Positions 46,519 to 56,900 of a stretch of DNA of 64,000 nt are shown piece after piece. The DNA is taken from contig BTPP01000008.1 of the NCBI GenBank assembly GCA_037102815.1, forward strand, positions 2,666,001-2,730,000, read 5' to 3'. The notes beneath the pieces were generated by a model. The model was given only the letters and a program-made list of their open reading frames with translations, made no database searches and had not been told where the DNA came from. The stretch is from Neurospora intermedia. Its lineage: Eukaryota; Ascomycota; Sordariomycetes; Sordariales; Sordariaceae. A program made the position numbers and the translations under genes. Positions within the stretch are counted from its first letter, which is position 1, and every line of letters starts with the position of its first letter.

Positions 46519-46975
46519 GCGGTGTTCGTAGGATGAGTCGAACCAAGAAAGCGTTGAACAAGATACCAGATCGTTTGCCTTTGAAGTTTTTGTCAGCACT
46601 CTGCTCAGTGTCGGTTGTTGACGGAGTCACGCAAGAAGGAGCTGTTGGTCCGATTCGGTTCAGGCAGTTGTTTGTATTCTACTTGTAAATTTAGATAGAT
46701 ATCCCAAGATAACTCCGAATAAAAAAAAACGGCAAAACCCAACATCTTTCTGCCGTCCCAAACGCCGCCTGATGCAATGTTGTCGCTAGTATGTTAAATC
46801 CGCCAATGCCGTGTATGTTGTCCGGGATCCCGCTGTGTTGAATTACCATCCCATCATGTCTCGTCCGGATCCTGCCCGAATGTCATCCCCAGATTGTGCT
46901 GGGCGCACTCTTGCTACGCCCAAGACTCGGTTTGGTGCGCGCTCGGGGCGGCACAGTTGCTCAAACACCAAGAGC
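46519..46975. other. Convergent intergenic region
   Basis: 3' untranslated regions of the Bax-inhibitor gene and of msrA. An AATAAAAAAAA stretch lies at about 46,718-46,728. No gene. Confidence 0.6.
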
Positions 46976-47694
46976 CTACTTGAGCTCAGGGAACTTGCGC
47001 AAGAAGTGACTGGGGCACTCGTACCCATCAGGGTTGTTCACCAAGTACAGCTGGTGGTACTGCTCGGCATCCCACCACTCCTTGGCTGGGAGGATCTCAG
47101 TGACGATCTTACCACCCCACCACTGTTCGTTGGCTTTCTTGGTGATCTCCTCGGCAACCTTCTTCTGTTCATCGTTGTGATAGAAGATGCCGCTGCGATA
47201 CTGCGCGCCACGATCGGGCCCCTGCTGGTTGTGCGTCGTGGGGTCGTGCATCTTGTAGAAGAACTCGAGGATTTGCGTGTAGGAGAGACGGGTGGGATCG
47301 TAGATTAGGAGGGTAGCTTCGGCGTCTTTGGGTTTGTCAGCGCAAAAATCGAGTGAAGAAGCTTGGAGCAGGGGAGACCAGCATCTCCGGAAGGGGCTGC
47401 AGAAGGCGTCGCCAGAGAGGTGTAAGACTTACGGCCAGTGTTGCCAGAGCAAACTTGCTTGTAGGAGGGGTTGGAGGCGTCTCCGCCAATGTAGCCGACA
47501 CGCGCATCGTAAAGACCCTTGTCGGCAAAGTGCTTGCGGTAGAGGTGCTCAACGCCCCAGAAGCAGCCGGCGGCGACGGTGGCCTTCTCGGCGCCCTCGG
47601 GGACGGTGACGGGGCTGGAAGGGAAGGCGGTAGTGGACATTTTGGAGGTCTGGGTGTTGAGGGAACGGAAGATGCGACCGAGGAGCGAAGACAT
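46976..47694 (-). CDS. msrA: Peptide-methionine (S)-S-oxide reductase MsrA
   Basis: Two exons, 47,694-47,433 and 47,325-46,976, with a 107-nt GTAAGT intron (CTGAC branch, AAAG acceptor) splitting the His codon of SGNTGHAEA; 203 aa. It reduces methionine-S-sulfoxide in proteins using thioredoxin. The active-site motif GCFWG is at residues 43-47 (Cys44). The family blocks VGYIGG, SYKQVCSGNTGHAEA, FFYKMHDPTTHNQQGPD and QYRSGIFYHN are all present, and a C-terminal Cys (about 191) can act as resolving Cys. Full length for a eukaryotic MsrA. The first 18 residues (MSSLLGRIFRSLNTQTSK) form a basic amphipathic stretch before a second in-frame Met19. Initiation at the first ATG could give a mitochondrial form and at Met19 a cytosolic one. 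Confidence 0.95.
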
Positions 47695-48420
47695 GCGTTA
47701 CGTTGTTCGGAATGGGACTTGGCGAAGCTAATGGATGGAGGTCGGGGGCTTTATGAAGCTTCGTAGGGCTGCAGTGAGTAATAGTATGCAAGTGGACCGA
47801 GGTGGATGACGAAAAGTGGAATGGAGATGGCGTTGGTTGCAAATTTTAAATGCGCTCTTTTTGGCCATGTTAGGTACGTCGGTTCATCGCGGCAGAGGGT
47901 GCCTCCACAGGAAGTTCCCGACCGACGGGCAGTGGAGCGACAGCCAGCCCGCCCGTACCGAGCCCCAGCTCGACGACGGATTGTAGGCCGACCCGTACAC
48001 ACAAGAGACCCGACCACTACCGTACCCGACCAGACGCTTGTACAAAGACGGAGCTGTCGGGAGGTGTGTACGTCGGAACAGCTGGGTGGCGGCTACGCAG
48101 TTTCCAGAAGGCCATTGGTGCCCGCCGAGCAGGACACCTGCATCCGTCAGCGTCAACGATGACGGATGCCCAGCGTCCCCAGCATCTTTGGTCACGTAGC
48201 CCCGACGTCCTCTCCATAATACGTACTCGAACCTGGTCGCCATCTTGTAGAGGTACCTCTATTCCATTCTTCACCCACTGACCCATCATTCAACCTCTTT
48301 CATTCCTGTCCTCCCCTACCCAGCTCACTCGCTTCGCCAGACATTGATGCATGTTACGGCCGACTTTCTGGCTGAGGCTCGAACCCTCCCTAGGCTCCCG
48401 GCAGCAACAGCACCGGAAAA
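47695..48420. other. msrA promoter region and flank
   Basis: Upstream of msrA (-). Overlapping frames on both strands (47,751-48,289) are Arg/Gly-rich composition artefacts without motifs. Nothing else recognised. Confidence 0.5.
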
Positions 48421-49041
48421 TAACACGCCTGCCCAACCGATGACCGGTTCAAACGGAGTCGCTCGCCTGGACTAGACCTCTGGCTCCCCTGCGATCGTCA
48501 CAATCGATTACAATCGTACCTTTCTTACCGTATAGAGGGCATTCCGACTTTCGATGTGCCAATAGCCGAAGGGGACACATCCGTTTTCGAGATAACCGAT
48601 AGAGAAAGTCACGGTGCCCTAAGCAACGACATGCTCAGTCGCTCTCCAAGGTACGTTTTATTTGGATATATCCTTTCCCCTCAAGTTCTAACATTTGGTC
48701 ACAACTCTTGTAGTCGGACGGACCTCTTTCGCTCGCTGCCGCTATAGACACCTACCAATCATGTCAATCTATACAGCATCGCCGATCGATACACCATCGC
48801 AGAGCCAGGTACCAAATCGAACCGTCTCGTGCAGGGCGCTTTCCGCTTCCAGAAACCCAACTTGTCTTCTCCTAGAGTCCTGGCGCTAAGCGATGTTGGC
48901 ATGCGTCCTACCACCGACAACACTGCCGTTACGCAATTGCCCGGATCCTTCCGTTCCGACCACCTCAAACTCAACGACATATGGAAGAATGGAGGCTGTA
49001 CCGTCCAGATGACCGATTACTGCCAGCTTCCCCAGACCTAG
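48421..49041 (+). pseudogene. Possible decayed gene with one intron and one internal TAG
   Basis: An open frame runs from about 48,421 to a good donor at 48,651 (AAG|GTACGT). A 63-nt intron with a CTAAC branch and TAG acceptor ends at 48,713, and the frame continues in phase to TAG at 48,745-48,747. Reading through that stop, the same frame stays open to 49,041 (SIADRYTIAEPGTKSNRL, GSFRSDHLKLNDIW). The single TAG could be a CAG hit by a RIP-like change. No start codon is obvious upstream and no family was recognised. It may equally be chance. Confidence 0.3.
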
Positions 49042-49510
49042 GGCCCGCCAGCCATGGTCTTCCTCTGTTCTTTGATGTCCCTTGGCTGTTTCCACCTTCT
49101 CTTTACCTTCTGGTGGATTTGACCTTTCAACCAGCTCAGAGGCTGTCCGGTCAGGCGGTATGGCGGTAGGGGAAAGCCGATTTTAGTGGCTGCAAAGGCA
49201 CAGTCGTACAGCTGCTTTTTGTATTCGCCTAGGTGATGCAAGATGTCCACTACCGCCATTCTGCCTGACCGGACAGTGTCTAAGAGATATGTCTAGGTTG
49301 GTTTGGCCGACCGTGTTATGAAGGGGCTTGTGAAGTTCCTGCGCTAGCTCTCATCGGCTGATTGAGTGCCCCAAATTCCACAGTGAGCAGGACACCAGCG
49401 CAGCTGGACACATGCAGGATGCTGAAGAGATTCCAACAGGAAGTCCACTTGTTCAACCAGACAGCTAGTGCCGTGCAACTGACGGAGTGCGACCTGGCTG
49501 GTAGTGAAGA
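49038..49510 (-). mobile_element. Non-LTR (LINE) retrotransposon relic: RNase H end
   Basis: On the minus strand the frame reads TTSQVALRQL (about 49,480-49,510) and then LRWCPAHCGI and SADE (49,347-49,405). This is the RNase H signature of fungal LINE ORF2 (compare DSQAAL, then WIPAHxGIxGNExADE). After a frame change, a second stretch (49,038-49,259) contains LSWLKGQIHQKVKRRWKQ, like the basic tail after RNase H in these elements. The reverse transcriptase part is missing. This is a truncated, frameshifted fossil in the gene island without the strong AT shift of the RIP blocks. Confidence 0.65.
49143..49276. repeat. 27-bp inverted repeats, 80 bp apart
   Basis: Arms 49,143-49,169 (CTGTCCGGTCAGGCGGTATG...) and 49,250-49,276 are reverse complements with two mismatches. 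They lie within the LINE relic region and may be a small inverted-repeat element or a hairpin. Confidence 0.8.
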
Positions 49511-49779
49511 TATAGCAGGGAGCGTTGTTGCTGACTGGAAACAAGCGCAACGTCAAACTTACCAGTAGGTACATCTATGTTCTTTTTGTCTACTCAAATA
49601 TACCTCTACCCGTACGTACAATCTTGGTATCTTTCCATCATCCATCATCAACCCATGCTATGTATGTGCCTCGGTATATACAAAACGGATACAGCGTTTG
49701 CAAATAGGGAACAGAGGGCCAGCTTCTCGTCACTCACATCTCCCCATCTTTCCATACCGCCTTCCAGACAGCTGTTTTT
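49511..49779. other. Short gap 3' of the tyrosinase gene
   Basis: 3' flank of the minus-strand tyrosinase gene, without further features. Confidence 0.5.
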
Positions 49780-50859
49780 CTAGTAGCTGTAGCAAAATCT
49801 TGAGGTCTGCGTCTTCACGACCTCCGAGACCTTAATGTCCGGCACCAGGTTGAGGTACGGCATAACATCATCCAGGGTAGCTTCGCCGGGGTTTTTGAGG
49901 TTCTGAGTCTTAGGGCCGCCGAAGTCGGTAGTACGGGTTTCAGGCTTCTCCATCTGCCACAGAGTCCACAGGCGGTCGATTTGGGCGTGGTGGAGGAAGA
50001 AAATGGGATCTATCAAATCGTGGCTGTCAGCTTGTGTTCAACTTTGAGTTGGAAACTGGTCTTGTGAGTAACAACGTACCGTTGGGGGAGGTGGCAGGCG
50101 ACATGTCACCACCCACGGCCGAGTGGATCGCGCCGTGTGGGCCACCCTCCAGGTGGTAGCGGAAGTCCTTATAGTTGTCCTGGGCGGCGACCTTGTCGAC
50201 GGCTTCTTTGTTGTAAGAGCTCGCCAGCATGTCGCCCGGGAACGCGATGCCACTGTTCCAGTTGCGGGCGAGGCAATGAGGCCCGTAGCCTTTCATAGTA
50301 TAGGCGACCTGGAAGCCCTTAAGCGGGCCGTCGACAAGACACTTCTTGCTACCTTCCATGACATCAATAGCGGGATCGCCGTTGCCGCCGAAGCCGGTTA
50401 TAGGGTCCCAAACAGGCGCCTTAGTCGGGTCGCCTGCGTCCAGCGTCCAATCCCAATATGCCATAGGACCAGTGTATCCACAGTCCCGGAGAGAGTCTTC
50501 GTAGACCTGAACAAAGAGACGGTGCCAAGGAAGGAACATAGCAACCGAGTGGACTGCGATTTCTGGAAGTTAGATAGATTGTAACAATAAGGACAAGTGA
50601 ATGACCGGATGAACGTACTGGTCTTGTCTAGGTGAGTGTGGACGTAGGGGAAATCGTCGTAGCGTGTGGTGTTGAGTCCGATGCCCGAGGGTTTGGTCTT
50701 GAGGCACAGGACAGCGTCAATGTACTGCTTCTGGACATCGGCGCCTAGGTTTCGCCATTCCACACGCTTAGCAGGATTGGCGCAACCATTGTCGGCCTGG
50801 CGGGGGATGGTCGCGGCAGTACCGAGGCTGGCGGAAAGAAAGAGGCCGGAGAGGCGCAT
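49780..50859 (-). CDS. Short secreted tyrosinase (type-3 copper oxidase)
   Basis: Three exons, 50,859-50,619, 50,562-50,080 and 50,009-49,780 (introns 56 and 70 nt, both phase 1, GTACGT donors); 317 aa. An in-frame upstream frame exists but starts with TTG, so the ATG at 50,859 is chosen. A signal peptide (MRLSGLFLSASLGTAA) is followed by a possible pro-site IPRQ. Copper site A: His74 (DDFPYVH), His85 and His94 (FLPWHR). Copper site B: His223 and His227 (GPHGAIH) and His248/249 (DPIFFLHHAQIDRLW). Six ligand positions are filled, so it should oxidise phenols or catechols to quinones outside the cell. The chain stops soon after CuB and lacks the C-terminal shielding domain of long fungal tyrosinases, resembling the short secreted catechol-oxidase-like group. 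It is the last gene before the right RIP block. Confidence 0.92.
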
Positions 50860-51240
50860 GATTGAACGGATCGACAATGGTTCGAAAAGAAGAGACTGTT
50901 GGGGTTTGGGTTATTGAGAGGAGAAGTTCGTCCATAGTAACGGAACATGGCAGCAACTTATACTCGTTTGTTCCGACCGACTGGTACGTTGTTGAGTCCA
51001 ACTTGCTTGCTCCATATCTGAGGCATTACCACCCTACCCCTTGGTCTTCATATGTTTACGAGGTTATACGAGGGTGAGTCTCCAGTCCATTAATGCCAAG
51101 GTGAGCGAAGTGGCTGATACGAGGTACTTAGGTAGGCGGTGTGTCAAGTAGGTACCCTAGCTTTGTTTTAGAGCTTGTCGCCTAGGGAGGTTTATGTTAC
51201 AACGGTATAATACGAATGAGTCGAGCGATGGAACGTATTT
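50860..51240. other. Tyrosinase promoter and island boundary
   Basis: Balanced sequence up to about 51,150, then a rapid switch to CpA-poor, AT-rich DNA. No gene. Confidence 0.6.
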
Positions 51241-52749
51241 AGCGTACGCGGAAATAATATTTTATACCTAAGGTAGTTTTTATAAGGGGACAGCAGAGCG
51301 ATACGCAGGTGCTAGCCTTATATATGTATATTAAGGTTCTACGAAGAAAGAAAGGAGAAAACGCTACCCTCCGGGTCGTTCGAGTGCTAGAGCTTAAATA
51401 GCCGTACGCTAGCTACCTAATAGTTTAAAGTACTTAGAGAATGCTCTAGAAGGTTCGGGCGCTATAGTACGGTGCCCGGGTCGTTTGGGTAATTTTAATA
51501 CGGATTGCCGTTTCAGTATTTAAATTTAGCTAATTAAAGTTAAATACTTTAACGGCGCTAGTCCTATAATATTAGCCCCCCCCTTTTCCCTCTAACTATA
51601 ATTGTACGCTATAATTAATACTATAGCGGAAAAATGCGTTTTGGGACATCCAATGTTCAGGCGGTACCGCCTTGACATCCAATATTAATTTAATATCCAA
51701 TATTTAACTACCTATATTATAGGGGTTAAACGCTATATTATAGGTAGTAAATATTTAAATTTTTCTAAGTTTACTACAATTCGCTATAAATTCAAAATGT
51801 ATAGCGTATATTGAAAAGATAGGATACCTCCAATATTAAAATTATAGACACTCAATTTGCGTTTTAGTATTTTATTTATTTATTATATAGTACTATCTAA
51901 TAGTTATATTTATATATTCTTAGTACCTTTAAGTATTATATAATTGAGTATTAATTGTACTACTTTAATTTTATCCCCCGACTCTATCCGCTATATTAAT
52001 ATATCGATATTAATCTATTAATAGAAGTATTAATTATACTACTAGTTCTACTCTCTTTATTAACTGAGCCTAATATTAATTACTTCTTTTTAGTAGTATT
52101 CTACTACCTTATAGTACGCAATATTATTTATAATTAGTTTAAAAGGTAAATAACAGTTAGATTAATAGCGATTATTATTATTAATATTAATATTAGCGTT
52201 ATTATTATTATTTGATTGTAGGGGTATATTATAGGTGCTATTAAAAGAGAACGGGCGTATCGGCTTCCTTTGGCGGGAATTACGCCGGGTTGGTTGCGAC
52301 CCGGATTATTATAATTCTATATTGCCCGTTATATTTAATATACTTCTATTGCTACTTATAAGCGTACTCTTATAATTAATACCCGTATTACTAGTATTGC
52401 CCGTTATATTCGGTATATTTTTATCGCTACTTACCGGCATACTCCTACAATTAATATCTATATTATTAGGCGCCGGTAATCTTCTATAATTAAATATATT
52501 ATAATTATTTATATTAATAGCCGTCTAATTAAAAGATAAGGTACTACCGGGCGCTGTAGGGGATCTACGTACGATAATAGTATCGGCCTCCTTCGGTATA
52601 ATTTATTTTTTACTATAGGGTATATTAGATATAAACGGTTTAAATATATTAAAATTAGGGATAACGGGCGGGGGAATAGCGGTAATTTTATAGGGGATAG
52701 GCTGCTTTACTACTATTATACCTAATACCTCTACTTTTAATTACCGAAT
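51241..52749. other. RIP-type AT-rich DNA without assigned element
   Basis: CpA-depleted. It contains the palindrome at 51,660-51,671 and a tandemly repeated CTATATTATAGG word at 51,710-51,750. No domain was recognised; it is probably the end of the degraded element to the right. Confidence 0.45.
51645..51686. repeat. Palindrome GGCGGTACCGCC between direct repeats
   Basis: The perfect 12-bp palindrome at 51,660-51,671 is flanked by ACATCCAATGTT (51,645-51,656) and ACATCCAATATT (51,675-51,686). It could be a footprint or terminus of a transposon. Confidence 0.7.
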
Positions 52750-54420
52750 TTTCTAAACTAGAAGAAGAATATAGCTCGGGGAGCAACGGGGTTTATATTT
52801 ACGGCCGCCCGGTAGTAACAACTATAATTGTAATTGCGACTACGATTGTAATTGCAATTACAATTACAATTGCGAGTACAATTATAATAAAGCCTTACCC
52901 TTTCCTTTATTGGACTAATTGACGAAAAGGGGCGAAGAAGATATAGATTTATCTGTATTATTAAATTTCTTTAGGTTTAAATTGGCGTACGGGTTAGGCC
53001 AATGCGGGAGCTTAAGATTTGGGGATAATAGTACGATATTATAATTAAGATTAGAGTTGCGATTAATATTTTTAATATTCGGAGGAAAATTAAAATTACA
53101 TTCTAATAATAATTCGATTAGGATAAGTATATTATCGATAGGTCAATCCTATAATTCTATTTAATTACTAAATACGCTATGAATATTATTATTTACTCCT
53201 ATATTAATATTTTTATATATACTAAATCTACGTCCCTTTCCCTTAGACTTCTCTTCGGGCAATAATTGTAATATATTTAAAGATAATAAACTAAATATAA
53301 GAAAAAACTCTATACGATTAGCCTATTAATATTTAATTACTCTCTTCTATTTAAATATTAGGGTTAATAATAATACTTTACTAGGGTTGGCCTATTTAAA
53401 ATCTTTAATATCAAAAAGGGCTAATTCTAATAGGATATATATATTTATATAATAATCGATTATATTTAAATAAATATTATTATCCGACTTCTACGACGTA
53501 TCTTTAAACTTCTATTTTATAGATCCTTTACTCTTCTCGATTATATTTTCCCGCTCCGTTATATATACGATAGCGATATATTTAATAATAGAGAATATTA
53601 TTACCTTTAAGAATTAGAATCGTTTACTTTTTCAATTAGTAAAATTATTCTCCTACGGAAGAATAGTAGCGATAAGCTTAAAGGTTATTTTATATATCGA
53701 CCTATTAAAGTATTATACTATCCAATTTCTTATATACTCTAAATCCTCCTTCTTCTAAACTTCCCTTATATTATTAGAAAACGTTATAGTATATCGGTTC
53801 AATCGAAAATTATTAGGGTAATCCTCTACTTATATAATTATTAATTTATATATATAATAAAATAAGAATTTGTATTGGAGGTTACTAAGTATTTTATTAA
53901 TATATTTATAAAGTTCGTTAAATAATTGTAATAAAGTATCGATTTTAGGAAATATAGTATATATCTTACCGTATATAAAATAGTTGTTATTATAGACGAA
54001 TAGTATTTATTATACTACGTAGTCGATTTTATTCCTTATATAATTATAATTTAAGTACAATAGTATTTCGTAAGGGAATTATTAAAGAGGGCTAATATAT
54101 AATATAAATTTCTTTAATAATAAGAAATTTTCGTATTTGAATTCGAAGAATATAGTTAGGTATATTTCTTATAATATTTTTATATTAGCCTTAGTAAGCT
54201 TACCTTTTATTATAGAATCCCCAATAGTAAGTTTGGGAGTAGTAGTAGTCGGATTTAATTTAAAGGTCGGTATAGGAACCGCCGTTTCCTTCTTTAAATT
54301 TAGAGTACTATATTTTAATAATATAAATATCGCAGCTAGGTTGCAGAGGTCGAAAGGGTTTTGTATATTTATTTTTAATTTAAATATATTAATATAATAT
54401 AATATAAATAAATACGACAA
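52750..54420 (-). pseudogene. Unidentified RIP-degraded coding frame
   Basis: A minus-strand frame starts at 54,420 (open for 83 codons, with a Thr/Pro-rich stretch TFKLNPTTTTPKLTIGD) and can be followed with RIP stops (TAA/TAG for Gln or Trp codons) toward 52,750. It contains a basic EEKSKGKGRRFS stretch (about 53,230-53,270) and ends in the hexamer repeat. It lacks pol motifs. It may be a gag or accessory protein of an element whose pol is absent; I do not recognise it. Confidence 0.4.
52822..52889. repeat. Degenerate AATTGY hexamer repeat
   Basis: About eleven tandem 6-bp units (AATTGT, AATTGC, GACTAC, GATTGT, AATTAC...). On the minus strand it encodes alternating Asn with Cys, Tyr or Arg, perhaps a former Cys/Asn-rich repeat. 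Confidence 0.7.
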
Positions 54421-54726
54421 TTTATTTACAATATTAGGATTTAGTACTTACTATAAATATAGTAGTTTTATCCTTTTATACCCTACTATCCTTAGACTAG
54501 GAAGTATTAATTATACTAATCCTTTAGCGGTTAGGCTTGGAAGGGCTATAGTTATAGCTAAATATATTAATATTTACGTATTTATTAAATAGTTAAAGAA
54601 ATACCGAAGTAGGTATTATTAAAGTAAGAATAGGGTAATCGAAGGACGAATTAGACGAGGGATTACCTTTTTATTATTTAATAAAGAGAAGAAAAGAAAA
54701 ATAAATTAGGAGATAGGGAGGGGGTT

Positions 54727-55010
54727 TGTTAGGAGGCTAAGAGCCTGTACTTAGAAGTACTCTAACGGCTACTGCTCCGCTCCATCGGCCGAAGCGGTAG
54801 ACTAATAACGGTAGTGCTTATATTGGGTCGGGCTCGTAGGAAGGATAATCCGGTACTACGTTGGGGCGCTAAACGAGTATAGGGTTCTATAATACTCCTT
54901 AACGGATAGATAGAGTTTATATAAGGTATAAAAGAGGTTTAATATAATATAGTTTATTATAATTAGTAATTATTAATATATTTTTAAATTAACCCCTAAC
55001 TTACTATCCT
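54727..55010 (+). repeat. 5' LTR of element D
   Basis: Begins TGTTAGGAGGC and contains a TATAAGGTATAAAAG promoter-like stretch (about 54,914-54,930). The first about 55 nt align with 63,946-64,000 by transitions only. The right limit is approximate. Confidence 0.7.
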
Positions 55011-56900
55011 TTACATATAGCTACGACCGTAGTTACTTTAGCCTACCCTTCGCTTACGTTCTTAATAAATTAATAACTCTTCTTCTAGGAATTGAATTAG
55101 TATTATTAAAATATATATACGTAGCGGCCGGTCTATTTCTTATACCGTTAAAGCTATTTTTTATCCCTTTCGTACTACTACCCCCGCAGTTACTATAATT
55201 AAAACGATTTAACTTCCTCTACTTTTATTATAATAATACTAATTTATTATAAAATCCGTCGAAGAAGATAATAATAAAGATTACCCTCCTATATTGCCCC
55301 GGGCTCCCCGTTCGTATCCCTAAGTCTCGGAAACCGATGAGTTCGTACGTAAGTAATAATTATTCGAATCCTGGTTTATTATAATTAAATTCCTCCTTAA
55401 TTATTTCTTTTTATATATATCCTAATAAAAATAATTCGCTTTCGTAGGCTTCACTAAATAAAATTTAGTAAGAAATTACCCCTCTATCCCCGCTAAATTC
55501 TATTATTAAAATTACCTCTTCTATAATTAGACCTATATTTCTATTATACTTCCTTTTACTACCCCTTCGTCGGTAGCTATCGTTATAATTACTCTTTTAC
55601 TAACTATAATTATATTGCCCCGTATTAAGTACTACTCTAAATATAATATTATTAAATTTATTAGCGAAAGTTTCTTATAATTATAGAATTACTTCTATAA
55701 TATTAATATATACTTTCAAAAGTACCCTCGTACTTCCCTCTTATTCGCCATTAACTATATTAAAAGTAATCTTAAGAATATATAAATTAAATATATATTA
55801 ACTCTCTATAGTAAGTCCGGGTATAATACTATTCGTAATACGCCTACGTAGAGCGACCTCTATATTTTCTTAAAGACCGAATATAATAGTAATATTTAGG
55901 CTATTAAATAGTTTATTTTCAATAAGTTTAAATATATATAATAAAGCGCTTTGGAAACCGTTCGTAATTTCTATAACCGCTATTATACTAAAGAACTTAA
56001 TCTATTATATAATTAACCAGAATATACTCGGGTCGTTACTTAGGCCAACCAGTTGTACCCCCTTTTTAAATAAAGTATCCTCTCGATAATTAATATTAAT
56101 ATAATAAACGAAGTAATAGCGTATATAAAATAGTTAAAAAGTTTAGAAAGTATTAAACTATCCGTATTACATTATTAAAATTAAATATCTTTAAGGTATA
56201 CTCTACCGTCTTCTTTATTTTCGTACCCTCCTACTTCTTCTTCGAATATCCCTTTATAATTATTCTATAGTATTAACCTCCTTAATTTTCCCTATTGCCC
56301 CCCTACTACTTTTTAAATAAATTTTAATTTTATTTATTCCTTTTATTATTAGAAAAGTTATATATATAATTATTATACCTAGCCGAAACTACTAAATATT
56401 TACTATAAGTATAGTATAATAGGGTACTTTATAGTAGTATACTAGAACTGAATTTACTATAATTACGGTTAAGTCGGCTACTTAGTACGGAATTGTATTA
56501 TCTCTATAAATACCCCTTTATATAGAACGAATATTGAGCCGATCGTAACTAAAGCGGTAGTTGCAACCGCTTAAAATAATATAGGTAAATTATAACTATA
56601 TTTAAAAATAAAATTATTAATAAAGATTTATAGAAATTAGCGGAGTATATAAAGGTTAATAAATTCGGGCGCGGAATTAAATTTAATTAGTAGGTATTTA
56701 CTCTTATCGAACGCAAAAATTAATTTAATACTCTATTATTTTATTAATTTCTCTCTTTAGCCTATTCTTATATATAGTACGACTACTTATCTTATTAAAA
56801 TATATAATTCCTATAGTATTAAACGGACGAAGTAAATTATTTTTACTATAATTAAATCCCCGGTTATCGAAATTATTTTTAGTTACCCTTAATTTTATAA
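55011..56900 (+). pseudogene. Element D gag and protease region
   Basis: Heavily RIPed frames. A capsid-like stretch is suggested around 55,700-56,050 (FNKFKYI...YHYTKELN type). The protease was not recognised with certainty. Assigned by position between LTR and RT. Confidence 0.45.

Noticed and set aside
45358-46599. 413-codon minus-strand frame opposite the Bax-inhibitor gene
   Set aside because: It is antisense to a clear gene with strong third-position C/G bias, which opens long antisense frames. The translation is low-complexity Gly/Glu/Asp-rich.
31751-50859. A secondary-metabolite gene cluster including the tyrosinase
   Set aside because: No backbone synthase, transporter or pathway regulator is present among the neighbouring genes, which are unrelated housekeeping or signalling types.
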